Positions 29,701 to 37,305 of a stretch of DNA of 51,624 bases are shown in pieces. The notes below the pieces were generated by a model that ran no database searches, was not told the DNA's origin, and worked only from the letters and a program-made list of their open reading frames with translations. The position numbers and the translations under genes were made by a program. This DNA comes from Rikenellaceae bacterium (GTDB lineage: Bacteria > Bacteroidota > Bacteroidia > Bacteroidales > UBA932). Where the stretch lies: the NCBI GenBank assembly GCA_900771005.1, contig CAAGMI010000350.1, positions 1-51,624 on the forward strand. The letters are read 5' to 3'. Every line of letters begins with the position of its first letter. Within the stretch, counting starts at the first letter, position 1.

Positions 29701-29957
29701 AGAAGATAGGGAAGCTTGTGGGTGCTCCGGTGCCCGGGACCATGTCCAGCGTCAACTGGATCACTCTTCAGGATCCGGATCTCATATTCGGCGTGCCTGT
29801 CATAGGGTACCGTACGGCTGAAGGATATTACCTTGAGGGAACGCAGCTTGAACCGGACGTATATGTCCTCAATTCACCTGAAACAGTCATAAAGGGTGAG
29901 GATTCACAGCTTCGCGCAGCCGTTGAGGAACTCCTCAGGGAAATTGACGGGAAATAA
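26757..29957 (+). CDS. Tricorn-like S41 peptidase with N-terminal beta-propeller
   Basis: The 1066-residue secreted protein has a short signal peptide (LSMGA). Residues about 25-600 carry repeated WSPDGK, FTPDGK and FSPDGK motifs of PD40/WD40-like beta-propellers. A C1-like helical segment, a PDZ domain (about 785-860) and an S41 catalytic region follow. GELNVSHSGG (Ser 758, His 759) matches the tricorn Ser-His pair, and EANYSNAHG (Ser 970) is the probable nucleophile region; IDTRFNGGG is the usual S41 strand. Such proteases trim peptides in the periplasm. Its 4-nt overlap with a GH43 gene puts it at the end of the glycosidase operon, which may be coincidental. Confidence 0.85.
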   Translation: MMKRFFIVAAVSLLSLSMGAVTPLWLRDVRISPDGSRIAFCYQGDIWSVPVSGGDAVRLTMTQDSYEAFPVWSPDGKQIAFASDRNGGYDIYIMSSEGGKMDRLTYNSASEIPSSFTPDGKQVLFSAAIQDPAESALFPASSLTELYSVSVTGGKPVQVLATPAEMLSYSQDGSFFLYQDRKGGEDEWRKHHTSSITRDIWRYDVGTGKHTNLTDRAGEDRNPVLSADGKKVYLLSEVNGGSMNVWSIPSDKTDGQGAWKQLTSFDTHPVRFLSMGGDRLCFTWDGEIYTMTPGSDPRKVNINVTVDDEPQVELMRTSSGAAGATVSPDGKQIAFIVRGEVFVSSVDYGTTKQITHTVAAESSVDFGADNRSLVYASDRDGLSQLYMARIVRDGDPNFPNATLIKEEALLPDKNIERSHPTFSPDGKEVAFIEDRIRLMVVNLETKAVRQVTDGSTWFSQSSGFEYAWSPDGKWFVIEYTANGHEPYNDMGIVSSNGGVITNLTASGYMSHSPKWVLDGNGIIFESEIYGMRAQASWGSQDDVFLCFLNQDAYDKYRLSKEDYELRKEIEKKDGKSDAKEGEKKQPEVKTVNVELDGIRDRIVRLTPNSSSLGDAIITKDGETLYYLASFESGMDLWKLDIREHETKLVSKGAGSGHFETDAEGKKIFLLGGRMKQLDGEKFKSLSYNAEYKVDHAAEREYMFNYVYREAQKRLFVEDMNGVDWDGYTEAYRKFLPHISTNYDFAELLSEWLGELNVSHSGGRFYPAGAKEPTASLGLLFDCDYQGKGLKVAEVVKGGPFDHSGMNLNAGDVITHINGVEITPQQDAGILLMGKAGKKTLVTAADGREFVVLPVSSSAMNGLLYDRWVKQRAADVEKWSGGRLGYVHIDAMNDAHFRPMYSDILGKYNKCDGIVIDTRFNGGGRMHEDIEILFSGEKYLTQVIRGRETCDMPSRRWNKPSIMIQCEANYSNAHGTPWVYSHQKIGKLVGAPVPGTMSSVNWITLQDPDLIFGVPVIGYRTAEGYYLEGTQLEPDVYVLNSPETVIKGEDSQLRAAVEELLREIDGK

Positions 29958-29966
29958 GTCTGTCCT

Positions 29967-30398
29967 TTACAGGAAGAATAAAGTCCAAAGTGCAAATCGT
30001 GCTGCTTTTCCTACGAGAAGCAGCACGATTGTCCATACTGCCGGTGATTTGTAGAAGCCGAGCGCAAGCGATATTACGTCACCGATGACCGGGACCCAGC
30101 TCAGAAGAGCTATCCAGATACCGTATTTGTCGATCATCCTTTTCTGTTTCTCAAGCGTCTCTTCCTTGACTTTGAACGTTTTTTCAAGCCAGGACCATTT
30201 CGCGCACCTGCCTAGGAAGTAGGTGGTTACTCCTCCCAGCCAGTTGCCGACGGTGCCGACAGCAAAGCACCCGACGGGGTCCTTTGTCAACAGAAGGACT
30301 GCTATGTACAGGGCGTCCGAACTGAACGGCAATATGGTTGCGGCGAGAAAGGTGCCGACAAAAAGACCGAAAAGACCGAGATTCTCCAGACCGAACAT
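29967..30398 (-). CDS. YqaA/DedA-like membrane protein (VTT domain)
   Basis: I use ATG at 30398, not an upstream TTG at 30428, because it starts MFGLENLGLFGLFVGTF and lies just after a good -7 box. The 143-residue protein has several hydrophobic segments and the small-protein pattern of the YqaA branch: TVGNWLGGVTTYFLGR early and SWVPVIGDVISLALGFYK late. VTT/DedA proteins are implicated in lipid flipping and membrane homeostasis, but the YqaA branch is poorly characterised. It converges on the protease gene with only a 9-nt gap. Its 3' coding part contains a 13-bp perfect inverted repeat. Confidence 0.83.
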   Translation of the reverse strand: MFGLENLGLFGLFVGTFLAATILPFSSDALYIAVLLLTKDPVGCFAVGTVGNWLGGVTTYFLGRCAKWSWLEKTFKVKEETLEKQKRMIDKYGIWIALLSWVPVIGDVISLALGFYKSPAVWTIVLLLVGKAARFALWTLFFL

Positions 30399-30414
30399 AA
30401 CGCTGACTTTGCTG

Positions 30415-30422
30415 CAAAGATA
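30415..30422 (-). promoter_or_regulatory. Candidate -7 box for the YqaA-like gene
   Basis: The minus strand reads TATCTTTG, a perfect match to the Bacteroidetes TAnnTTTG -7 element, 16 nt before the ATG at 30398. It lies immediately downstream of the terminator of the previous unit. I see no good TTTG at the usual -33 distance, so this rests on the -7 match and placement. Confidence 0.45.
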
Positions 30423-30426
30423 CGAC

Positions 30427-30459
30427 AAAAAATCAGGCCGACCATATTGGCCGGCCTGA
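30427..30459 (-). terminator. Intrinsic terminator of the plug-carboxylesterase unit
   Basis: On the minus strand a TCAGGCCGGCC arm, a short AATAT loop and a GGTCGGCCTGA arm form an 11-bp stem with one mismatch. It is followed at once by six T residues (30432-30427). It lies 24 nt after the carboxylesterase stop and just upstream of the YqaA-like start, so it separates the two transcripts. Confidence 0.85.
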
Positions 30460-30482
30460 GAAGCATTTATGCGTCTGAGCGA

Positions 30483-31982
30483 TTAGAAACCGAAGCCTGC
30501 CGGTGCAGGTGCCTTGATAGGATCACCCATCTCGGAAGCCTCGACGTCATTCTCGTCAAGCTTGAATACCATAAAGTTAGGATTCTCTTTTGTGTATGGT
30601 TCCCAGTCGATGCCAGGATTGCCTGTCTTTGCAAAGTTGGACCAAGCTGTGAGCATCTTCTCTGAAAGATCCCAGTCGCCTTCTGTCCAAGGCCTCCAGC
30701 AGTGCTTGAGGGACTTGAATACGAACCAGAGATCTGAAGAGTGGAAGGCACCCTTGAGTCTAGCCGTTACCTCAGGATGTGAACCGTCATCAGGAAGTGG
30801 ACGTGCGAATTCGTAAGCGTATGCTACGTCTCCGAGCTCTTCGCGGTTGAGGCAGAAGTCTGCGATACCCTGTGACATGTCTCCCATATCATTGAGGGTG
30901 TAGCCGATCATATAGGTGATGTGATGGAGGTTGTCTGTAAGAGCAGCCTCGTCGAAGCTGCGGAGACTTACATATCCGTCAACTACAGGCATACCTGTGA
31001 GTGATGGACCGAAACCGAAGCCGCGGAAGCCTGCGAATCCTGCAGGAACCGGTGCCGGATCAACCATTCCCTTGATTGTGCTGAGAGCATAGATGGTCTC
31101 TGTTGAAGCAGCGCGCATCTTCTTGAGGTCTGTAAGACCTGCCCAGTCGAGGATTTCCTTGCTTGATTTTGCAGTAGATTCGAGTGCGCCGTTAGGAATG
31201 CCGACCTGAGGAGCGTTGGAAACCTTGTTCATTCCGCCGCCGCTCATGATGACAGCCTTGTTGAAGAGACCTACTGTAAGAGGTGACTCGCAGAGTGTCT
31301 TTACGCTTCCTGCGCCTGCACTCTGACCGAATATCATCACATTCTCAGGATCTCCACCGAACTGTGCGATGTTCTTCTGAACCCACTTGAGGGATTCAAT
31401 CTGGTCAAGGATACCGTAGTTTCCTGAAACTCCGTGAGGGCTCTCTGCGTTGAGTTCAGGATGTGTGAGGAATCCGAATACACCGAGACGGTAGTTGAGA
31501 GTGACGAGGACAACGTCCTTGTTTGCCCACTCCTGTCCGTCGAACTCAGGCTCTGAACCCCAACCTTCGCGGTAACCGCCACCGTGGATCCAGACTGCTA
31601 CAGGAAGCTTCTTGTCAACCTGTCCCGGAGCCTTTGTGTAAACGTTGAGGTAAAGACAATCCTCACTGTACGGTGATTCTGCGCCGTATCCCCATTCTGT
31701 TGTGTATCCGCCAGGATAATGAACTGCCTGATAGCCCGGATGTCCGAACTCTGAGCAGTCTCTGACGCCTTCCCATGCTACTACAGGCTGTGGCTCTTTC
31801 CAACGGAGATCTCCGATAGGAGCTGCTGCGTAAGGGATTCCCTTGTAGGCGTAAACGCCCTGGATGTCAGTTGTGACACCGCTGATCTGTCCACCCTCGA
31901 TCGAGAGGATTGGAGCGCTGGCTTCTTTGCAGCAGCTTGCCAGAGCAAGCACTGAAAGAGCTGCGATAAAGATTTTCTTCAT
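30483..31982 (-). CDS. Type-B carboxylesterase lipoprotein
   Basis: The 499-residue protein has a lipoprotein signal (LALASC, Cys 17). It belongs to the carboxylesterase type-B alpha/beta-hydrolases: oxyanion motif WIHGGGY (about 131-137), SEDCLYLNVY signature, nucleophile elbow GQSAGAGS (Ser 221), and a probable catalytic His in AFHSSDLWF (about 420). Bacteroidota members near polysaccharide loci often cleave ester decorations, but the natural ester here is unknown. It lies 28 nt downstream of the TonB-plug lipoprotein gene on the same strand and ends before a strong terminator, so the two are probably one transcript. The C terminus is Pro/Gly rich (KAPAPAGFGF). Confidence 0.88.
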   Translation of the reverse strand: MKKIFIAALSVLALASCCKEASAPILSIEGGQISGVTTDIQGVYAYKGIPYAAAPIGDLRWKEPQPVVAWEGVRDCSEFGHPGYQAVHYPGGYTTEWGYGAESPYSEDCLYLNVYTKAPGQVDKKLPVAVWIHGGGYREGWGSEPEFDGQEWANKDVVLVTLNYRLGVFGFLTHPELNAESPHGVSGNYGILDQIESLKWVQKNIAQFGGDPENVMIFGQSAGAGSVKTLCESPLTVGLFNKAVIMSGGGMNKVSNAPQVGIPNGALESTAKSSKEILDWAGLTDLKKMRAASTETIYALSTIKGMVDPAPVPAGFAGFRGFGFGPSLTGMPVVDGYVSLRSFDEAALTDNLHHITYMIGYTLNDMGDMSQGIADFCLNREELGDVAYAYEFARPLPDDGSHPEVTARLKGAFHSSDLWFVFKSLKHCWRPWTEGDWDLSEKMLTAWSNFAKTGNPGIDWEPYTKENPNFMVFKLDENDVEASEMGDPIKAPAPAGFGF

Positions 31983-32010
31983 AAAAACTGTTTTTATTGG
32001 TGTTTGTTGG

Positions 32011-32448
32011 TTATTTCTCCAATGTGATGAGTATCACTCCGTTTGCTCCGCGGACTCCGTATATTGACGCTGCACCGTCCTTCAGCACCTCCACGGAATT
32101 CACAAGATTCGGGTCAACTGAGGAAAGGTCTTCCGTCTCCACTCCGTCCACCAGGATGAGGGGCTCCGTCTGGTTGTTCGAACTCAGTCCTCTGATGATG
32201 ATTGAATTGTCGCTTGTTACGATGACTCCGGGTACGCGGCCCCTGAGGTATTCATACATATCCGTGTATGTCATAGCCTGCCTCTTGTCGACTTTCAACT
32301 TGGATACCGAGTAATTGTTGTCGTCTTTTGTGACGGAACCGTAACCTACGTTGACGGAATCATCGTTCTTGTCATATTTTACGTGCCTGCTTGCCCCGCA
32401 GGAACAAAGAACGAGCGCGACGGCAGATAGGATAATTATTTTCTTCAT
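32011..32448 (-). CDS. Stand-alone TonB-receptor plug-domain lipoprotein
   Basis: I start at ATG 32448, which opens a lipoprotein signal (ALVLCSC, Cys 17); the longer frame from 32478 would precede this signal with unlikely sequence. The 145-residue product is only a plug domain: MYEYLRGRVPGVIVTSDN, IIIRG, PLILVDGVE and SVEVLKDGAASIYGVRGANG. These are the same segments that open SusC-type TonB receptors, but no beta-barrel follows; the frame stops right after VILITLEK. Small plug-only lipoproteins occur in Bacteroidota with no settled function. Its partner downstream is a carboxylesterase. A promoter with -33 and -7 boxes lies upstream. Confidence 0.85.
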   Translation of the reverse strand: MKKIIILSAVALVLCSCGASRHVKYDKNDDSVNVGYGSVTKDDNNYSVSKLKVDKRQAMTYTDMYEYLRGRVPGVIVTSDNSIIIRGLSSNNQTEPLILVDGVETEDLSSVDPNLVNSVEVLKDGAASIYGVRGANGVILITLEK

Positions 32449-32475
32449 ATGTTGATGAATTTCATATACAACCCA

Positions 32476-32506
32476 CAATATTATAAAAAATTATAGTTAA
32501 TACCAA
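32476..32506 (-). promoter_or_regulatory. Candidate promoter for the plug-carboxylesterase unit
   Basis: On the minus strand TTG (32506-32504), a 20-nt spacer and TAATATTG (32483-32476) match the Bacteroidetes -33/-7 pattern with one mismatch in the -7 box. The predicted leader is about 22 nt before the plug lipoprotein ATG. The -33 box lies inside the 20-bp palindrome described separately. Confidence 0.5.
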
Positions 32507-32515
32507 TATGTTAAC
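32496..32515. promoter_or_regulatory. Candidate operator: 20-bp inverted repeat GTTAA-N10-TTAAC
   Basis: The sequence GTTAATACCAATATGTTAAC has perfect 5-bp arms that extend to 7 bp with one mismatch. It lies in the 174-bp divergent region between the plug lipoprotein and GH51, overlapping the plug promoter's -33 box and about 75 nt upstream of the GH51 -7 box. An arabinose-responsive regulator site is plausible since GH51 heads the ara genes, but I cannot match it to a verified AraR motif. Confidence 0.35.
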
Positions 32516-32587
32516 CTCCATTTTTTAATAACTTCGACGTAGAGGAGAAATTGGGAAAATAAATGCCGGATTTTCGATAGAAATAGT

Positions 32588-32595
32588 TAAATTTG
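32588..32595 (+). promoter_or_regulatory. Candidate -7 box for the GH51-ara operon
   Basis: TAAATTTG matches the TAnnTTTG consensus exactly and lies 27 nt before the GH51 ATG. No clear TTTG was found at the usual distance upstream. Confidence 0.45.
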
Positions 32596-32622
32596 AGGAA
32601 TTTGGTAACCAATTGAATTTTT

Positions 32623-34179
32623 ATGAGAAAAATTAGCCTGATTTTTGCCGTTCTGGCCGGTATGTCTGCATGCTTTGCAGCTACGGCTCAGCAGAAAACC
32701 ACAGTACAGCTCCACGAAAGCGCAGCTGACGGAACTATCATTCCAAAAGAGATTTACGGTCAGTTCTCCGAGCATCTTGGACGATGCATATATGGCGGAC
32801 TTTGGGTCGGTAAGGACTCAAACATCCCGAATGTCGACGGATATCGCCTTGATGTGTTCAATGCCTTGAAGGAACTTCAGGTCCCGGTAATGCGCTGGCC
32901 TGGCGGATGCTTCGCCGACGACTATCACTGGATGGACGGAGTCGGTCCTGTGGAACAGCGTACAAAGATCGCCAACAACAACTGGGGCGGTACCATGGAG
33001 GACAACAGCTTCGGTACCCACGAGTTCCTTAATCTTTGCGAAAGACTCGGGTGCGAGCCTTATATCAGCGGAAATGTCGGAAGCGGCACGCCGGAAGAGC
33101 TTGCAAAATGGGTGGAGTACATGAATTCTGACGCTCCAAGCACCGTTGCCAACATGCGCCGTGAAAACGGGCGTGAGGAACCTTGGCACGTCAAGTACCT
33201 CGGAATCGGAAATGAAGCATGGGGATGCGGTGGTAACATGCGTCCGGAGTATTATTCCGATCTGTTCAGGCGCTATACGACCTACACCCGCGATTACAAG
33301 GGGGAAAGACTTTACAAGATCGCATCCGGTGCTTCGGACTATGACTATAACTGGACGGAAGTCTGTCTCAACGCCATCGGTGACAAGATGGATGCGATAG
33401 CCGTTCACTACTATTCTGTGATTGACTGGGACAACAAGACCAGTGCAACCCAGTTCAGTGACGAGAACTATTACAAGTTCCTCGCGAAGGCACTCGACAT
33501 CGAGCCTACCATTCAGAAGCATATCGCCGTCATGGACAAACTTGACCCGGAAGGAAAGGTTGACCTTCTTGTGGACGAGTGGGGAACCTGGTGGGACGTG
33601 GAGCCTGGTACGAATCCGGGACATCTGTTCCAGCAGAGCACTATGCGTGACGCTATGGTTGCGGCATTGTCTCTGAATGTATTCCAGAAATATACGCGCC
33701 GTATCAAGATGGCCAACATCGCTCAGGTTGTAAACGTGCTTCAGTCAATGATTCTCACAAAGGATGACCAGATGGTTCTCACCCCGACATATCACGTCTT
33801 CAATATGTACAAGGTGCATCAGGATGCTGAATTCATCCCTGTCGAATTTGAAAGCGAACCGCTTCTCTGGACAGAAAAGGGTGCCGTTCCTTCTCTCAGT
33901 GTATCAGCTTCACGTAAGGACGGGGCCATCCACGTTTCCCTTGTGAACCCTTCACTTGACAAGACACAGAAGATAACCCTCGGATGGGAGACATTCAAGT
34001 CATCATCAAAGGCCTCCGTCAGTGGAAATATCCTCGTCGCAAAGGATGTACACGACTACAACGATTTCGGAACGGAACCTAAGGTGTGCACCAGGGAGTT
34101 CAAGAATATCAAGAAGACAGCCAAGGGCATAGAGTTTGAGATGCCGGCAGCTTCTATCGTCACAATTGAAATCAAATAA
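32623..34179 (+). CDS. GH51 alpha-L-arabinofuranosidase
   Basis: The 518-residue secreted protein has a signal peptide ending near ATAQ. GH51 landmarks are IYGQFSEHLGRCIYGGLWVG near the N terminus, MRWPGGCFADDYHW, acid/base Glu 198 in GIGNEAWGCGG and nucleophile Glu 319 in VDEWGTWWD. A C-terminal beta-sandwich follows (about 400-518). It would release L-arabinose from arabinoxylan or arabinan oligosaccharides in the periplasm. It heads the arabinose operon: an epimerase, symporter and araDAB follow with gaps of 0-24 nt, so liberated arabinose is imported and catabolised by the same transcript. Confidence 0.92.
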   Translation: MRKISLIFAVLAGMSACFAATAQQKTTVQLHESAADGTIIPKEIYGQFSEHLGRCIYGGLWVGKDSNIPNVDGYRLDVFNALKELQVPVMRWPGGCFADDYHWMDGVGPVEQRTKIANNNWGGTMEDNSFGTHEFLNLCERLGCEPYISGNVGSGTPEELAKWVEYMNSDAPSTVANMRRENGREEPWHVKYLGIGNEAWGCGGNMRPEYYSDLFRRYTTYTRDYKGERLYKIASGASDYDYNWTEVCLNAIGDKMDAIAVHYYSVIDWDNKTSATQFSDENYYKFLAKALDIEPTIQKHIAVMDKLDPEGKVDLLVDEWGTWWDVEPGTNPGHLFQQSTMRDAMVAALSLNVFQKYTRRIKMANIAQVVNVLQSMILTKDDQMVLTPTYHVFNMYKVHQDAEFIPVEFESEPLLWTEKGAVPSLSVSASRKDGAIHVSLVNPSLDKTQKITLGWETFKSSSKASVSGNILVAKDVHDYNDFGTEPKVCTREFKNIKKTAKGIEFEMPAASIVTIEIK

Positions 34180-34190
34180 ATCCAAAAATA

Positions 34191-35342
34191 ATGAAACGTT
34201 ATCTTTCTATTCTCGTCGGAGCGGCGATGCTGGTTGCTTGTAATTCCCAGCCTGAGGCTCCGCAGATGACCAAGTCGGGACTTAATCCTCAGGATTTCGT
34301 CGATGAGTACAACGGTCAGGCTACAGCTCTTTATACTTTGACAAACGAGAACGGCGTCGAGGTCTGCATTACAAACTTCGGCGGGCGCATCGTTTCCATC
34401 TGTGTCCCTGACAAGGATGGTGAATTCAAGGATGTCGTACTCGGTTTCCCTACTGTAAGCGATTACTTCCCTGAGAATCACGCATCCGATTTCGGAGCAG
34501 CGATAGGACGCTTTGCAAACCGTATCGGCGGTGCAAAATTCTCTATTGACGGAGTGGAGTACGTGCTTCCTAAGAATGACGGTGAGAATTGTCTTCACGG
34601 AGGCCCGCGCGGATGGCAGTATCAGGTTTACAAGGTCGTGGAGTCCGATGAATCACATCTCAAGCTTGAGATGGATTCACCTTCCGGTGACAATAATTTC
34701 CCTGGTGCGGTTACAGCGTTCGTGACATACACTCTTACTGCTGACAATGCCGTCGACATCAAGTATGAAGCTGAGACAGACGCTCCTACAGTCGTCAATA
34801 TGACAAACCACTCATATTTCAATCTTTCAGGAGATCCTGCCGGACACTGCGTTGAAGATGATATCCTTTACATCAATTCTTCTTATTTCACACCTACAGA
34901 CGCAGCTCTCATACCTACTGGAGAAATCATGTCCCTTGATGGCACACCTCTCGACTTCCGCCAGCCGACCAGAATCGGCGACAGAATCGACGATACCGAT
35001 TTCGAGGCCATCGCCTTTGCAGGCGGATATGACCATAACTGGATTATGGACAGGTCCGGAGACGACACAGTGGTTGCCGCTACTCTCTATTGCCCTGAAA
35101 CAGGCATAAAGATGACGGAGTACACAAACGAGCCCGGTATCCAGGTTTATTCAGGGAACTTCCTTGATGGTACTGCCGTTGGAAAGAACGGTGTGACGTA
35201 TAACAAGCGTGCCGGTATCTGCCTTGAATCTCAGCACTTCCCGGACAACCCTAACAAGCATGTATGGTCGTCTTCAGTCCTTCGCCCGGGCGAGAAGTAC
35301 TACAGCCATTGCATCTTCGCATTCAGTGTGGAAAACGAATAA
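34191..35342 (+). CDS. galM: Aldose 1-epimerase (mutarotase) lipoprotein
   Basis: The 383-residue protein has a lipoprotein signal (MLVACNS). GalM landmarks are the N-terminal strand VCITNFGGRIVSI, the region NDGENCLHGGPRGW, the catalytic His in VNMTNHSYFNLSG (about residue 206) and catalytic Glu in GICLESQHFPDNPN (about 345). It interconverts the anomers of an aldose, here probably L-arabinose before transport. A periplasmic lipoprotein GalM next to the sugar symporter is the usual Bacteroides arrangement for arabinose. It starts 11 nt after GH51. Confidence 0.9.
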   Translation: MKRYLSILVGAAMLVACNSQPEAPQMTKSGLNPQDFVDEYNGQATALYTLTNENGVEVCITNFGGRIVSICVPDKDGEFKDVVLGFPTVSDYFPENHASDFGAAIGRFANRIGGAKFSIDGVEYVLPKNDGENCLHGGPRGWQYQVYKVVESDESHLKLEMDSPSGDNNFPGAVTAFVTYTLTADNAVDIKYEAETDAPTVVNMTNHSYFNLSGDPAGHCVEDDILYINSSYFTPTDAALIPTGEIMSLDGTPLDFRQPTRIGDRIDDTDFEAIAFAGGYDHNWIMDRSGDDTVVAATLYCPETGIKMTEYTNEPGIQVYSGNFLDGTAVGKNGVTYNKRAGICLESQHFPDNPNKHVWSSSVLRPGEKYYSHCIFAFSVENE

Positions 35343-35352
35343 ATAAAACGAT

Positions 35353-37305
35353 ATGAATCTATTTGAAACTATTGCAGCGTCGGGATTCAGGACAGTCGAT
35401 CTTGTAATCGTCCTCGCTTATCTGTGCCTCCTCATCTTCCTCGGCCTTTTCCTCGGCCGTACCAAAAAAGGCGAAGAGAAGAGCGCGAATGACTATTTCC
35501 TCGCAGGAAATACGCTTACCTGGTGGGCAGTCGGTGCTTCACTGATTGCAGCCAACATCTCAGCCGAGCAGTTTATCGGTATGTCAGGTACCAGTTATGC
35601 TGACGGTATAGCTACTGCGGCTTACGAGCTTATGGCAGCCGTTACTCTCATCGTGGTCGGAAAATTCCTTCTTCCTACCATGCTCAAGAGAAAGATTTTC
35701 ACCATCCCTCAGTTCCTCCGCGAACGTTACAATGACGGAGTGGGTCTGGCATTCTCCATCCTCTGGCTGTTCCTTTACGTATTTGTTAACCTTACATCAG
35801 TAGCATGGCTCGGAGCCCTCGCCATCGAGCAGATCCTCGGTCTTCAGGGCGTCATGATTGAGATAGGGACTTTCACCATCTCCATGAGGACAGTCATAAT
35901 CATGCTTCTTTACATCATAGCAGGTATCTATTCCATCTATGGAGGTCTTGCTTCAGTTGCATGGACCGACGTGCTTCAGGTGGTGTTCCTCGTGGGCGGC
36001 GGCCTTATCACTGCAGTGTTCGCACTCAAGGCTGTGGGAGCCGGTAGCGGAGTCCTCGCAGGTCTCAACAACGTGTTCACGGACCTTACGACAGGCGAGC
36101 ATCTCAATGACAGCCATCTGCATCTCGTAGTGCAGCAGAGCCACGGAGCAAGCGCATTCGCGAACGTTCCGGGTATTGCTGCCGTAGTTGGTGCGGTTTG
36201 GGTAACTAACCTCGGTTACTGGGGATTCAACCAGTACATCATCCAGAAGGGTCTCGCAGCAAAGAGCATCAAAGAAGCACAGAAGGGTCTCATCTTCGCA
36301 GGCTTCCTCAAGATTCTCATTCCTTTCATCGTCGTGCTTCCTGGTGTATGCGCATACTATATCTCACTCCATCCTGATGCATTCGCAGGTCTTCAGGGAT
36401 CGATCAACGTATCCGATGACGCATATCCTTGGCTTGTCCGCAACTTCACTCCTGTAGGAATCAAGGGACTCACTTTCGCAGCCCTTTCAGCAGCCATCAT
36501 CTCGTCTCTGGCTTCAATGTTCAACAGTACTTCAACCCTCTTCACGATGGATATCTACAAGAAGTATATAGACAAGGGAGCAAGTGACAAGAAGCTTGTG
36601 AAGGTCGGTCGTCTTACATCCCTTACTGCACTTATTATTGCTGCTATCGCAGTCAAGCCTCTTCTCGGTAACCTCGATCAGGCATTCCAATACATCCAGG
36701 AGTACTCAGGATTCATCTATCCTGGTATCGTGATCGTATTCGGTCTCGGACTTCTCTGGAAGAGAGCTTCCGGAAAAGCAGCCGTCTGGACAGCTATCGC
36801 GACGATTCCTCTCGGAGTGCTCTTCAAGATTTTCCTCGGAGACGTTCCGTTCCAGTTCCGTGCGGGATACATCTTCATCATACTTCTTTCTATGATGATC
36901 ATCATTTCCCTTATCGACAACAAGAAAGCTGAAATGTGCGAACTGCCTTCAGAAGAGGATAAGAAGACCATGCTCAAGTGGGCCAGGATTCTTGGCGGTC
37001 TGGGCATATTCTTCATCGTCCTCGCAGCTGTCGTTGTTATCTGGGGCGCTTGCCTTCCTGCAACAGCCACACCTGAGACAAACTTCATAGCTTATCTGAA
37101 CGATATAGGTTTCCAGGCATTCTTCTTCTTCGGAGTACTTGTCGGCTGCCCTGCAGTATGGCTTTACTCCAACTCAATGGACAAGCTTCGCGACCACAAG
37201 TCAATCCCTGTCGATCTCAGCCTGTTCCATACGAGCAAGGGCTATAGGTTTGGCGCACTTGCAATCATAGCTATTGTTGCAATAATCTATGTAGTTCTCT
37301 GGTAA
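35353..37305 (+). CDS. Sodium/solute symporter (SSS family), probable arabinose importer
   Basis: The 650-residue inner-membrane protein is almost entirely hydrophobic with about 14-15 predicted transmembrane helices. SSS features include NDYFLAGNTLTWWAVGASLIA near the N terminus, ISAEQFIGMSGTSYADG and FLRERYNDGVG; the helix FNSTSTLFTMDIYKKYI is the sodium-site region. Position between mutarotase and araD strongly suggests L-arabinose as substrate, as in the Bacteroides ara cluster where the symporter is called AraP. The stop overlaps the araD start by one base (TAATG). Confidence 0.88.
   Translation: MNLFETIAASGFRTVDLVIVLAYLCLLIFLGLFLGRTKKGEEKSANDYFLAGNTLTWWAVGASLIAANISAEQFIGMSGTSYADGIATAAYELMAAVTLIVVGKFLLPTMLKRKIFTIPQFLRERYNDGVGLAFSILWLFLYVFVNLTSVAWLGALAIEQILGLQGVMIEIGTFTISMRTVIIMLLYIIAGIYSIYGGLASVAWTDVLQVVFLVGGGLITAVFALKAVGAGSGVLAGLNNVFTDLTTGEHLNDSHLHLVVQQSHGASAFANVPGIAAVVGAVWVTNLGYWGFNQYIIQKGLAAKSIKEAQKGLIFAGFLKILIPFIVVLPGVCAYYISLHPDAFAGLQGSINVSDDAYPWLVRNFTPVGIKGLTFAALSAAIISSLASMFNSTSTLFTMDIYKKYIDKGASDKKLVKVGRLTSLTALIIAAIAVKPLLGNLDQAFQYIQEYSGFIYPGIVIVFGLGLLWKRASGKAAVWTAIATIPLGVLFKIFLGDVPFQFRAGYIFIILLSMMIIISLIDNKKAEMCELPSEEDKKTMLKWARILGGLGIFFIVLAAVVVIWGACLPATATPETNFIAYLNDIGFQAFFFFGVLVGCPAVWLYSNSMDKLRDHKSIPVDLSLFHTSKGYRFGALAIIAIVAIIYVVLW

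Noticed and set aside
29958..30030. Intrinsic terminator for the protease on the plus strand
   Set aside because: The 13-bp stem is strong but is not followed by a T-run on the plus strand and lies in coding sequence, so I list it only as a finding.
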